64,000 nt of DNA from Solirubrobacteraceae bacterium (GTDB lineage: Bacteria > Actinomycetota > Thermoleophilia > Solirubrobacterales > Solirubrobacteraceae), in assembly GCA_024711025.1 (NCBI GenBank), contig JANJTP010000039.1, forward strand, positions 62,001-126,000, given 5' to 3'. The notes below the pieces were generated by a model that was not told the origin of the DNA, did not search any database, and was given only the letters and a program-made list of their open reading frames with translations. Both the position numbers and the translations under genes were made by a program. This document shows, one piece after another, positions 17,661 to 25,750 of this stretch. How positions within the stretch are numbered: position 1 is the first letter of the stretch; each line of letters opens with the position of its first letter.

Positions 17661-18652
17661 GATGCGTACACGTCCTCCAGCCGGGAGCCGAGCTCGGGCT
17701 CCGGCGATGCGGCCGCACGCTCGAGAGCAGCGGCAACTTCTTCCTCGGCCGAGGCGCGGATGGATGCGAGCGCATCGGCATCGACACCGGCCTCCGACAG
17801 CACTCGCTCGTAGACGACGATCGGATCACGCTCGAGCCACTGCTCGAGCTCGCCCTCCGGCCGGTACTTGGCGGGATCGGAACGCGAATGACCAACCTGC
17901 CGGTACGTCATCGCCTCGAGCAGCGTCGGCCCGTCGCCCGACCGGGCTCGCTCGACGGCCTCGATCGCCGTCGCACGGACCTGCTCTACATCGTTGCCGT
18001 CGATCCGAACGCCCGGCATGCCGTACGACGCGGCGCGTTCGGCGATCGTGTCCACCGGCGTCGTCGATGCATACGGCGAGTACTCCCCGTAGAGATTGTT
18101 CTCGCAGACGAACACCGCCGGCAGGCGCCAGATCCCGGCGAGGTTGAGCGCCTCGTGAAAGGCGCCGATGTTCGTCGAGCCCTCGCCGAAGAACGCAACG
18201 CCAACCGCGCCGGACTTGGTGTAGCGGGCAGCCAACGCGGCTCCGACAGTGATCGGCAAATGCGCGCCGACGATGGCATACGAGCCGAGCGCGCCGACGC
18301 GCAGGTCCGTGAGGTGCATCGAGCCGCCCTTGCCACGACAAAGGCCGTTTGCGCGACCAAGGATCTCGCCGAACGCCTCGTCGAGCGGGGCGCCCATCGC
18401 CAGCACCGCGCCGTGCCCACGATAGGTGCACGTCATCGTGTCGCCATCACGCAGCGCGGCGCAGACCCCGACCGGCACGGCTTCCTGGCCTTGGCCGAGG
18501 TGCGTTGTGCCGCGCACGAGCCCCTTGGTGAAGAGACGCTGCACCTCGTCCTCGAAAAAGCGGATCTCAAGCATTCGGCGCAGCAGCGCCAGACGATCGT
18601 CGATGGAGAGCTCGCCGTCGGCCCCGGGTGCGATCCCCGTCCTGGAAGTCAT
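17657..18652 (-). CDS. 2-oxoacid (acetoin-type) dehydrogenase E1 alpha subunit
   Basis: A 331-residue E1 alpha subunit. The thiamine diphosphate/Mg motif is GEGSTNIGAFHEALNLAG ending in ENNLYG, and the AcoA-like segments YRGHGAVLAMG and GKGGSMHLTD are present. Length and motifs resemble acetoin dehydrogenase alpha more than the longer branched-chain or pyruvate enzymes. It overlaps an upstream SDR gene as ATGA and the beta-subunit gene as GTGA, so the complex is made with polyol/sugar-oxidising enzymes. That suggests it processes the end product of that oxidation sequence. Confidence 0.9.
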   Translation of the reverse strand: MTSRTGIAPGADGELSIDDRLALLRRMLEIRFFEDEVQRLFTKGLVRGTTHLGQGQEAVPVGVCAALRDGDTMTCTYRGHGAVLAMGAPLDEAFGEILGRANGLCRGKGGSMHLTDLRVGALGSYAIVGAHLPITVGAALAARYTKSGAVGVAFFGEGSTNIGAFHEALNLAGIWRLPAVFVCENNLYGEYSPYASTTPVDTIAERAASYGMPGVRIDGNDVEQVRATAIEAVERARSGDGPTLLEAMTYRQVGHSRSDPAKYRPEGELEQWLERDPIVVYERVLSEAGVDADALASIRASAEEEVAAALERAAASPEPELGSRLEDVYAS

Positions 18653-19491
18653 CGTGCTCCTCCCTCTGCGGCGCCTGAGATCCGAGCCAGCCGAAGAGTG
18701 GCGGCTCCGGACTCGATCGAGTCACGCGGCTCACCGCAAGAGCTACGGATCGGAGTGCCTCCGGGAGACTTCGTCACCGCGTATCCTCCGTCGACGGGGA
18801 TCACCGCGCCGCTGACGTAGCCTGATGCGTCCGAGGCCAAGAACGCGCAGACCTCGCCGAGCTCCTCGGGCTCCCCGATCCGTCCGGCCGGGATCGCGGA
18901 CAGGGCAAGCTCGCCGTCGACGCAGTCGAGGAAGCTCGATCGCAGCCAGCCGGCGGCGACCACGTTCACCGTGATCCCATGCGGCGCCAGCTCGACCGCC
19001 GCGACCTGTGCGAGCGTTGCTGCCATCGCCCCTGCGAGCGCATGCGCAGTCGTTCGGGGGACCGCCCGCAGCGACGCCGCCGAGTTGACGATGATGAGCC
19101 GCCCCGGGGCACCGCGCCGCACGAGCTCACGACCGACCGCCTGACCCATCAGCAGCGGCCCCCTCGCGTCGACGGCGATCACCCGTCGCAGCTCGTCGGG
19201 CTCGACCGCGAGGAAGTCACCGACCCCTCGCCGATGGGCGTTGTGGACGAGCACGTCGACTGGCCCGAGCTCCTCGGTGATGCTCGCCACGAGCTCGCCG
19301 GCGGAGTGCGAGTCGGCCTGCTCGACGTCGAACCGCCGCGTGACGTGCCCAACGACGTCCCGATCACCCGCTGCCGCGTCGACGACCGCGACCCGCGCGC
19401 CATGAGCCGCGAGCACCGACGCGATGCCGCCGCCGATCTCACCGGCGCCGCCAACGACGACCGCCACCTTTCCTTCAAGCATCCCGCTCAT
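18649..19491 (-). CDS. SDR-fold protein lacking the catalytic Tyr and Lys
   Basis: A 280-residue protein with the short-chain dehydrogenase fold. The nucleotide-binding loop (VGGAGEIGGGIA), the active-site strand (IIVNSAAS) and the C-terminal GYVSGAVIPVDGGY are clear. The catalytic YxxxK is replaced: the aligned segment reads HALAG, so Tyr is His and Lys is Gly, and the NNAG motif reads HNAH. A roughly 35-residue tail after the usual end is also unusual. A normal SDR reaction is therefore doubtful; it may be a partner subunit for the intact SDR encoded just upstream, with which it overlaps as TGATG. The frame is clearly kept open between coupled genes. Confidence 0.85.
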   Translation of the reverse strand: MSGMLEGKVAVVVGGAGEIGGGIASVLAAHGARVAVVDAAAGDRDVVGHVTRRFDVEQADSHSAGELVASITEELGPVDVLVHNAHRRGVGDFLAVEPDELRRVIAVDARGPLLMGQAVGRELVRRGAPGRLIIVNSAASLRAVPRTTAHALAGAMAATLAQVAAVELAPHGITVNVVAAGWLRSSFLDCVDGELALSAIPAGRIGEPEELGEVCAFLASDASGYVSGAVIPVDGGYAVTKSPGGTPIRSSCGEPRDSIESGAATLRLARISGAAEGGAR

Positions 19492-20264
19492 CAGTGCTTC
19501 CCCACGACAAAGCCGCCATCGACGCGAAGGAACTCGCCGGTTATGTAATCGCCGTCCTCCGAGACGAGGAAGGTGACCGCCCGCCCGACCTCGCGGGGAT
19601 CGGCGGGACGACCGAGCGGAATCAGTGCAAGGGTGTTGCGAACGTCATCCTCGGTCTGCAGCGCAGGCGAGGCGTCATTGATGTGCGACTTGACCCAACC
19701 CGGACCGACGTGATTGACCGTGATGCCGTGCGGCGCCAGCTCGATCGCCGCGACATCGGCGAGCGCTCGGATCGCCGACTTGCTGGCTCCATACACCGCC
19801 ATCTGCGCGAAGGGCATCTGGACGTGGACGGAGCTGGTGAAGACGATCCGTCCCGGACGACCCGCCGCGATGAGCATCCGAGCGGCCGCCTGCGAGACGT
19901 TAAACGCCCCGATGACGTTGACGTCGACGACCTGGCGCCAGGCGTCATCCGTGATATCGAGGAACGGCTGCCAGCTAGCCACGCCGGCGTTCGAGCAGAC
20001 GATATCGGGGACGCCGAGCGTTCCCGCCGTGCGACGGAACATCTCATCCACGGCATCGCGCTCGGAGACATCGGCTTGGTGCCAGATCGCGCGGCGGCCC
20101 AGCGCGCCGACCTGCTCGACGAGCTCCAGGGCCTCGTCCTCGGCGCCGACGTCGTTGATGACGACGTCGGCGCCCTCTTCGGCTAGGCACGTCACGATCT
20201 CGCGACCGATGCCGCGCCTGCGCGCGGCACCGGTGACGAGAGCAACCTTTCCGGCGAGGCGCAC
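19491..20264 (-). CDS. Short-chain dehydrogenase/reductase
   Basis: A 257-residue classical SDR. It has the Rossmann motif TGAARRRGIG, CSNAGVA (variant of NNAG), the active-site serine in FTSSVHV and an intact YGASK. The C-terminus ITGEFLRVDGGF is typical of FabG-like sugar or polyol dehydrogenases using NAD(P). GTG at 20264 follows the zinc dehydrogenase stop by 3 nt, and the stop overlaps the next SDR start as TGATG. It probably oxidises a hydroxyl of the intermediate handled by this operon; the substrate is unknown. Confidence 0.9.
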   Translation of the reverse strand: MRLAGKVALVTGAARRRGIGREIVTCLAEEGADVVINDVGAEDEALELVEQVGALGRRAIWHQADVSERDAVDEMFRRTAGTLGVPDIVCSNAGVASWQPFLDITDDAWRQVVDVNVIGAFNVSQAAARMLIAAGRPGRIVFTSSVHVQMPFAQMAVYGASKSAIRALADVAAIELAPHGITVNHVGPGWVKSHINDASPALQTEDDVRNTLALIPLGRPADPREVGRAVTFLVSEDGDYITGEFLRVDGGFVVGKH

Positions 20265-20267
20265 GGA

Positions 20268-21329
20268 CTACTGGGCGATCCGCACGACGGTCTTGATCCC
20301 GTCGCCCTCACGAGAGATCACGCGGCGGATCGCACCCGGGAGGTCGTCGAGCGGAGCGCTGTGAGTGATGATCTTCGACGTGTCGACGAGCCCCTGCCGG
20401 AGGATGTCGATCGTGCGCGGCCACTGCCACGGATACCACAGCGAGAACTTGATCGTCTTGTCGGCGATCAAGCTGTTCAGCGTCGGCACACGCACATGGT
20501 CGTCGGGGCCCGTGACGCCCATGAAGACGACCGTCGCGCCCGGCGCGGAGATGCTCAGCGCCTCCTCGTGCGCCGCGATCGACCCGGTACCGACGATCAC
20601 ACGGTCCGCCAGACCACCGGTGCGCTCGACGAGCGCCTCCGCTAGGTCAGCCGCATAGTGCGGTGATGCGCTGTCCCCGGTGTTGATCACATGATCGGCG
20701 CCGAGCTCGGCGCCGACAGCGAGACGGTAGTCACGCGTTCCGATCAGCGTCACCGATGCGCCCTTGGCCTTCGCGAGCTGCACCATCGACAGGCCGACAG
20801 GCCCGGGACCGTAGATCGCCACACGCTGTGCCGGCCGGATGTCCGCCTTCTCGACGGCGTTGACTGCCGCGGCGAGCATCTCCACGAAGGCGGCCTGCTC
20901 GTCGCTCAGCGAATCCGGGACCTTGTACGCATGGGCGACGTTGGTGCGCGCGAACTGGGCGAACCCCCCGTTCGTCGTAACGCCTAGGACCGACAGCCCG
21001 GTGCAGAACTGGGGTGTTCCAGAGCGACAGGCGTCGCAGCGAGCGCAGCTCTGAATCGGGTTGACCGTCACCCGGTCGCCGACCGTCAGACCGCCGCCGA
21101 CCGCCCCCGCGCCGAGCTCGACGATCTTCCCGGAGAACTCGTGCCCGAGCACGAGCGGCCCCTTGCCATCAGCCGTCCCGACCGGGCTGCGCCCGAGGAA
21201 GTACTCGACGTCCGAGCCGCAGATCCCGCAGGCGGCGACCTCGACGATCATGTCGTCGTGACCGGGCTTGGGGTCGTCGACCTCCTCGACCCTGATGTCC
21301 TCGGCCTCGTAGAAGACTGCTGCCTTCAT
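20268..21329 (-). CDS. Zinc-dependent alcohol/polyol dehydrogenase (MDR family)
   Basis: A 353-residue medium-chain dehydrogenase resembling sorbitol/threonine dehydrogenases. Catalytic zinc ligands are Cys37 (CGICGSD), His63 and Glu64 (GHEFSG). The four structural zinc cysteines are spaced as C-x2-C-x2-C-x7-C (CARCDACRSGTPQFC). The NAD-binding loop is YGPGPVGLSMV. It would oxidise a secondary alcohol of a sugar or polyol to a ketone. ATG at 21329 follows a GGGAG element. It sits 18 nt after a TIM-barrel isomerase gene and 3 nt before an SDR gene in the same operon. Confidence 0.9.
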   Translation of the reverse strand: MKAAVFYEAEDIRVEEVDDPKPGHDDMIVEVAACGICGSDVEYFLGRSPVGTADGKGPLVLGHEFSGKIVELGAGAVGGGLTVGDRVTVNPIQSCARCDACRSGTPQFCTGLSVLGVTTNGGFAQFARTNVAHAYKVPDSLSDEQAAFVEMLAAAVNAVEKADIRPAQRVAIYGPGPVGLSMVQLAKAKGASVTLIGTRDYRLAVGAELGADHVINTGDSASPHYAADLAEALVERTGGLADRVIVGTGSIAAHEEALSISAPGATVVFMGVTGPDDHVRVPTLNSLIADKTIKFSLWYPWQWPRTIDILRQGLVDTSKIITHSAPLDDLPGAIRRVISREGDGIKTVVRIAQ

Positions 21330-21347
21330 GGTGTCTTCTCCCCTCTC

Positions 21348-22301
21348 TCAGGCCGTCACGGTCGCGGACGACTTACCGGGCCGGACGTGGCGGTCGAGAG
21401 CGTCCTCGAGCCACAGCTTGCCGTCCCACGTATCGGCCCACGTCTCGCTGGACATGGGGATGGCGTCGACCGACCACCACTCGCCCTCGTAGCCCGCGTC
21501 GAGCAGTGCCGGGATCAGCGCGTCGAAGTCGACGTTGCCCTTGCCGAAGCCGAGGTGCGTGCCGAAGGCGTTCTGCCACGTGTTGTTGTCGCTGTCGCAC
21601 AGATGGACGTGGCCGATCCGCCCGTGGAGCTTGGAGAGCAGCTCCAGCTGGCCGCCCTCGAGCTTCTCGACAGGCTGGACTTGATTGTGACCGAGCACGA
21701 CGCCGGCGACGATGTGACCGACGTCGTACATCAGCTTGAAGTTGTCGTGATCGACGTCGTCGAACATTCGGACGATCTCCGACGGCTTCACAAAGACCTG
21801 GCCGGTCTCGTATTCCCAGAGCATCTGGACGCCCTCACGCGCACCGCGCTCCGCATGATCGCGGAAGGTCGAGACGACGCGATCCCAGACGCGCTCGTAG
21901 TCGGCGTCCCGCGGCAGCGGGCCGAAGTCGCCGGGGTCGACGCGCATCGCGGTGATCCCGGTGTCGACGCAGAACTGCAGGTGCGCGTCGAAGAAGCGTC
22001 GGTACTCGGCGAGTACCTCGTCGGAGCCGGTAGCCCAGGGCAGACGTCCGAAGTCGCCGTACGGGCCGGGCGCGTAGCCGGCGATCTCGAGGTCGTACGA
22101 GGCGACGAGGTCGACGAGCTTGCGCCGGCTGGCGGCATCGGGGTAGCGCTCGACCGTAGCGTGGTCGAAGAATCCGGCCAGCTCGATGCCGTCGTACTCG
22201 AAGGCCGAGAAGACCTTGAGCACCTGCTCCAACGACGGCATCGGATCCATGCCGAACGCCACGCACCACGAGCCGCGGCTGATCTTTGCGCTTCGAGACA
22301 T
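21348..22301 (-). CDS. Sugar phosphate isomerase/epimerase-type TIM-barrel protein
   Basis: A 317-residue AP-endonuclease-2/xylose-isomerase-like barrel. Metal-binding positions of the family are seen as the Glu in LWEYETG, the Asp-His pair in YDVGHIV and the His in HVHLCDSD. Members isomerise or epimerise sugars, or dehydrate inosose (IolE). ATG at 22301 is supported by AGGAGG 6 nt upstream. It lies 47 nt downstream of an SDR gene and 18 nt before the zinc dehydrogenase. Reaction and substrate cannot be assigned. Confidence 0.87.
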   Translation of the reverse strand: MSRSAKISRGSWCVAFGMDPMPSLEQVLKVFSAFEYDGIELAGFFDHATVERYPDAASRRKLVDLVASYDLEIAGYAPGPYGDFGRLPWATGSDEVLAEYRRFFDAHLQFCVDTGITAMRVDPGDFGPLPRDADYERVWDRVVSTFRDHAERGAREGVQMLWEYETGQVFVKPSEIVRMFDDVDHDNFKLMYDVGHIVAGVVLGHNQVQPVEKLEGGQLELLSKLHGRIGHVHLCDSDNNTWQNAFGTHLGFGKGNVDFDALIPALLDAGYEGEWWSVDAIPMSSETWADTWDGKLWLEDALDRHVRPGKSSATVTA

Positions 22302-22348
22302 CCAAGACCTCCTGTTAGTTGGGCGTTTTGGGTTAGCGGGGCGGACCG

Positions 22349-23095
22349 CTAGTCCATGTGGAGCCCGCCGTTCACATCCAGCTGGACGCCGTTGACGAAC
22401 GACGCCGCGGTGGATGAGAGAAAGACGATCACCGACGCGATCTCCTCCGGCTGGGCGCTGCGTCGAAGTGGGGTGGCGCCGATCGCGCTCGCAACCTCGG
22501 ACGGCGGGCGGTCCGCGATCATCGGGGTTTCGACCAGGCCCGGGCTGACGCAGTTGACGTTGATCCCGTGCGGACCCGCGTAGCGCGCGAGCGAACGCGT
22601 CAGACCGGCGACTGCCGCCTTCGATGTCGAGTACGACGCGCCGGCACTCAATCCGCCGGTGCGCCCCGCGACAGACCCGATGTTGACAATGCTGCCGGCC
22701 TGCCTGGGCACCATCGCGGCGAGAGCCGCCCTGGCGACCTGAAATGTCGTGGTGACGTTGGCCTCCTGGATGCGACGCCACTCATCGGCGCCCATGTCCG
22801 GCAATGCGGTGGCGTGGTAGACGCCCGCTGTGTTGACGACGATGTCGACGCGACCGAAGCGGGCCACCGCGGCGCCGATCAGCTCGTCGGCGACGCCATC
22901 TCGCGTGAGATCGTCGGCAAAGGCGACGGCCTGCGTGCCCGGGACCAAGCCGGCGACGGCGGCGAGTCGATCGGGAGCGAGATCGGCGAGGACGAGCCGA
23001 GCGTCCTCTTGAGCATACGCCCGTGCGCAGGCCGTCCCGATGCCGCCGGCGGCACCGGTGATCACAACGACGCTGTCAGTCAGGCCAAGATCCAT
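22349..23095 (-). CDS. Short-chain dehydrogenase/reductase
   Basis: A 248-residue classical SDR: TGAAGGIG cofactor loop, VNTAGVY, active-site serine in NIGSVAG, YSTSK catalytic pair and FVNGVQLDVNGG at the end. It is the first gene of an eight-gene leftward operon running to the E2 gene at 15439. ATG at 23095 gives the expected N-terminus but has no Shine-Dalgarno sequence. Instead a LacI-type operator sits directly against the start codon, so the message may be leaderless or the start may differ. It probably oxidises or reduces a sugar-derived alcohol. Confidence 0.88.
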   Translation of the reverse strand: MDLGLTDSVVVITGAAGGIGTACARAYAQEDARLVLADLAPDRLAAVAGLVPGTQAVAFADDLTRDGVADELIGAAVARFGRVDIVVNTAGVYHATALPDMGADEWRRIQEANVTTTFQVARAALAAMVPRQAGSIVNIGSVAGRTGGLSAGASYSTSKAAVAGLTRSLARYAGPHGINVNCVSPGLVETPMIADRPPSEVASAIGATPLRRSAQPEEIASVIVFLSSTAASFVNGVQLDVNGGLHMD

Positions 23096-23109
23096 TGGAA
23101 TCGTTGCCA
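23096..23109. promoter_or_regulatory. LacI-type operator next to the SDR start at 23095
   Basis: TGGAATCGTTGCCA matches the LacI/GalR consensus TGnAAnCGnTTnCA at all but one fixed position. It abuts the start codon of the minus-strand SDR. An overlapping inverted repeat ATCGTT-N6-AACGAT (23100-23117) is an alternative reading of the same dyad. A second, better operator lies 142 bp away at the other end of this divergent promoter. Confidence 0.5.
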
Positions 23110-23237
23110 GGAACGATATCGGCGGTTGCGTCACGAAGTCAAGCGATCCGGTCGCGGTAGGCGACGAGGAGCCGCGGCACAGCGACCAGGTCCCCGCCCG
23201 CAGGCTCACAAGCTCGCTTGACGACCCGAGGCCGATC

Positions 23238-23251
23238 TGGAACCGTTTCCA
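23238..23251. promoter_or_regulatory. LacI-type operator upstream of the metallo-beta-lactamase-fold gene
   Basis: TGGAACCGTTTCCA fits TGnAAnCGnTTnCA at every fixed position and is an imperfect palindrome (12 of 14 bases symmetric). It ends 2 nt before the ATG at 23254 in the divergent intergenic region. It shares the core GGrAyCGkTTsCA with sites at 15343 and 42117, and almost fully with 23097. Confidence 0.62.
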
Positions 23252-23253
23252 AC

Positions 23254-24207
23254 ATGGCGGTGATCACCCAGGTGGCAGACCGGACCTTCCGTGTCGAATC
23301 GACGCTCGGTCGGCGGCGTATCGCTCAATGGCTCGTGCTCGGCAGCGAGCGCATCGCGCTGATCGACACCGGCGTCGCCGGCATGATCGAGGGGCAGATC
23401 GTCGGCGCGCTGCGCGAGCTCGGCCACGACATCGGCGACGTGGCTGAGGTTCTCGTCTCCCACGCCGACGTCGACCACTACGGGGGCAATGCCGAGATCC
23501 GACGGCTCGCCCCCCGAGCGACGATCCGGTCCCACCCAAGCGACCGCCCGCTGATCGAGAGCTGGGCGACGATATTCGCGCAGCGCTACGGCTGGTATCG
23601 GCACTTCGGCCTCGACTACGACGCCGCGACGCACGCCTGGCTGCACGACGCGTCAGGCCCGGACGTACCACTGGACGGGACGATCGCGGCAGGCGATCGC
23701 GTCGAGCTCGGGGGGGTCGCGCTCGAGATCATCGACCTGCCTGGTCACTCCGCGGGACACCTGGGCTTCTGGCTTGAACGCGACCGCGTGCTGATCAGCG
23801 TCGACGCGGTGCTCGAGCGTGGGCTCTACGACATCGACGGGACGCTCATCAGCCCGCCACCGTACGTTACGGCGAGCGGCTACCGAACGACGCTCGACCG
23901 CGTCGCCGGCCTGGCTCCGTCGCGGCTCGAGACGGCGCACTACCCCGAGATCCGCGACGACGCGGTCGATGCTTTTGTCGACGCGTCGCGCCGCTTCGCA
24001 GACAGGCTGGAGGAGGTCATCGCCGGCCAGCTCGGTGACGACGCCCGCTCGATCGCCGAGCTGACCGCCGTGGCCGACCGCGAGCTCGGTCCCTTCTCGG
24101 AGATGAGCAACGAGCTCGCGCGATCGGTCGCCGCACACCTCGAAGACCTCGAGTGCCGCGGCCTGGCGCGATCGGTCGGCGATCAGCCGCGCTGGCTCGC
24201 TGCCTGA
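23254..24207 (+). CDS. Metallo-beta-lactamase-fold hydrolase
   Basis: A 317-residue MBL-fold protein. The metal motif reads SHADVDHYGG (HxDxDH, with Asp where the second His is usual), followed by the third-ligand region DLPGHSAGHLGF and a further Asp in ISVDAVLERG. A helical C-terminal domain of about 100 residues follows (RRFADRLEEVIAGQL), as in glyoxalase-II or LACTB2-like hydrolases. No partner gene is on this strand; it diverges from the SDR/E1-E2 operon and shares its regulated promoter. It may hydrolyse a lactone or thioester, but no specific role is visible. The start at 23254 lacks a ribosome site; a TTG at 23218 is the alternative. Confidence 0.85.
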   Translation: MAVITQVADRTFRVESTLGRRRIAQWLVLGSERIALIDTGVAGMIEGQIVGALRELGHDIGDVAEVLVSHADVDHYGGNAEIRRLAPRATIRSHPSDRPLIESWATIFAQRYGWYRHFGLDYDAATHAWLHDASGPDVPLDGTIAAGDRVELGGVALEIIDLPGHSAGHLGFWLERDRVLISVDAVLERGLYDIDGTLISPPPYVTASGYRTTLDRVAGLAPSRLETAHYPEIRDDAVDAFVDASRRFADRLEEVIAGQLGDDARSIAELTAVADRELGPFSEMSNELARSVAAHLEDLECRGLARSVGDQPRWLAA

Positions 24208-24210
24208 CAG

Positions 24211-24280
24211 CCGGCCCGACAAGGCTCGCCGGGCCGGCGGAGGCGGGCGAGGGGGGCGGGCATCCAGTGGGATGCCCGCC
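24211..24280. terminator. Double hairpin between convergent genes
   Basis: Two strong stems fill the convergent gap. CCGGCCCG (24211-24218) pairs with CGGGCCGG (24230-24237). GGCGGGCATCC (24255-24265) pairs perfectly with GGATGCCCGCC (24270-24280) around a 4-nt loop. The second has eleven unbroken pairs and is likely a bidirectional terminator for the MBL gene and the aldehyde dehydrogenase operon. Confidence 0.7.
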
Positions 24281-24294
24281 CTCTCACCGATAGC

Positions 24295-25746
24295 TCACGA
24301 GAGCCTTGCGTCGAGGTAGACCGTCTTCGACTGCGTGAAGAACTCGCGAGCCGCCCCCATCTCCTTCGGCCCCAGCGACGAGTGGCGAGCGCCTCCGAAC
24401 GGCAGATGCGACTCCCCGCCGGTCGGCCCTTTGTTCACGTGCACCATGCCCGTGCCTATCCGCCGCGCGAAGTCGACGGCACGCCCGACATCACGTGTGA
24501 AGACCGCGCCGGAGAGGCCATAGGTCGTGGCGTTGGCCAGCTCGACGGCATGATCGTAGTCAGCCGCGTCCTGCACGGCGAGCACCGGCCCGAAGACCTC
24601 TTCGTGGGCGAGCTGCATCCCAGGGAGAACGCCGGTGACGAGCGCCGGGGCCATGAACAGTCCGTCGGCCAGCTCGCCTCCGTCGAGGCGCTCGCCCCCT
24701 CGAACCTCGCATCCCTCGGCTTCGGCGCGAGCCACGCTCGCCAGCACTTCCTCCAGCCCGGCCGGATCACATAGCGGCCCGACGTCGACGCCGTCGCGCT
24801 CCCCGGGGCCGACCGTCAGATCGCGCCGTGCCGCCTCCAGGCGCTCGATCAGCTCGTCGCGCACCGCGGGCACTGCGATGATGCGCCGAGCAGCCGTGCA
24901 GCGCTGCCCGCTCGTCCCGTAGGCGGCCGCGACGATGTGATCGACGGCGAGGGCCAGATCGGCGTCGTCACAGACGACGACGGGGTTCGAGCCGCCCATC
25001 TCGCACTGGGCTTTCGCGCCCCGCGCCGCAAGGCGCTGGGCGATCTCAAGGCCGACCGCCGTGGAGCCGGTAAACGACACGGCGGCGACCTCGGGGTGCT
25101 CGACGATCGCCGTGCCGACGACGCTGCCCGAGCCGGTCACGAAGTTGAGCACGCCGTCCGGCAGCCCCGCATCCTGGTAGCAGCGGACCAGCTCCTCCGC
25201 GCAGCGCGCCGTCAGATCGGAGGCCTTGAGCACGGCCGTGTTGCCGTGCAGGAGCGCCGAGGCGATCTTCCAGTTGGGGATGTTGAGCGGGAAGTTCCAG
25301 GGTGTGAGCAGCCCTACCACGCCCAGCGGCTCGAGGGTCGTCAGCGCCACGAGGCCGGCCTCGGATGGCGCCGTGATGCCCGTCATGTGGCCGCCCTGGC
25401 CACTCATCCACTCGCAGAAGTCGATCACGCGAGCGACCTCGCCACGCGCCTCCGCCAGCGGCTTGCCCTGCTCCGCGGTCATGAGCCGCGCGAGATCCTC
25501 TCGACGCTCGTCGATCACCGCGGCGACCCTCAGCAGCAGCTTTCCGCGTGCAAGTGGCGACGTTCGCGCCCAGCCGTCCCGCGCGGCGATTGCCGCCGTG
25601 ATCGCGGAGTCGACGAGCGCGCCACCGGAGCGCGGCACCTCGGCGAGCACCTCTGACCAGCGAGCCGGGTTGCGATCGAGCGAGCGCTCGGCCGCCTCGT
25701 CAACAACCCAGCGGCCTCCGATGAGGCTCTGGACCACATGTGTCAT
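24295..25746 (-). CDS. Aldehyde dehydrogenase, 2-oxoglutarate semialdehyde dehydrogenase-like
   Basis: A 483-residue NAD(P)-dependent aldehyde dehydrogenase. The catalytic cysteine is in SGQRCTAA (near residue 283), the general-base glutamate in CEMGGSNP, and TPWNFPLNIP and SFTGSTAVG form the cofactor site. The C-terminal substrate segment GESHLPFGG resembles 2-oxoglutarate semialdehyde dehydrogenases. The neighbours agree: a DapA-like gene 4 nt upstream and an enolase-superfamily gene before it form the usual trio of non-phosphorylative (Weimberg-like) sugar-acid routes. ATG at 25746 is preceded by AGGAGCGTGAAGGA. The exact aldehyde is inferred. Confidence 0.88.
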   Translation of the reverse strand: MTHVVQSLIGGRWVVDEAAERSLDRNPARWSEVLAEVPRSGGALVDSAITAAIAARDGWARTSPLARGKLLLRVAAVIDERREDLARLMTAEQGKPLAEARGEVARVIDFCEWMSGQGGHMTGITAPSEAGLVALTTLEPLGVVGLLTPWNFPLNIPNWKIASALLHGNTAVLKASDLTARCAEELVRCYQDAGLPDGVLNFVTGSGSVVGTAIVEHPEVAAVSFTGSTAVGLEIAQRLAARGAKAQCEMGGSNPVVVCDDADLALAVDHIVAAAYGTSGQRCTAARRIIAVPAVRDELIERLEAARRDLTVGPGERDGVDVGPLCDPAGLEEVLASVARAEAEGCEVRGGERLDGGELADGLFMAPALVTGVLPGMQLAHEEVFGPVLAVQDAADYDHAVELANATTYGLSGAVFTRDVGRAVDFARRIGTGMVHVNKGPTGGESHLPFGGARHSSLGPKEMGAAREFFTQSKTVYLDARLS

Positions 25747-25750
25747 TCCT

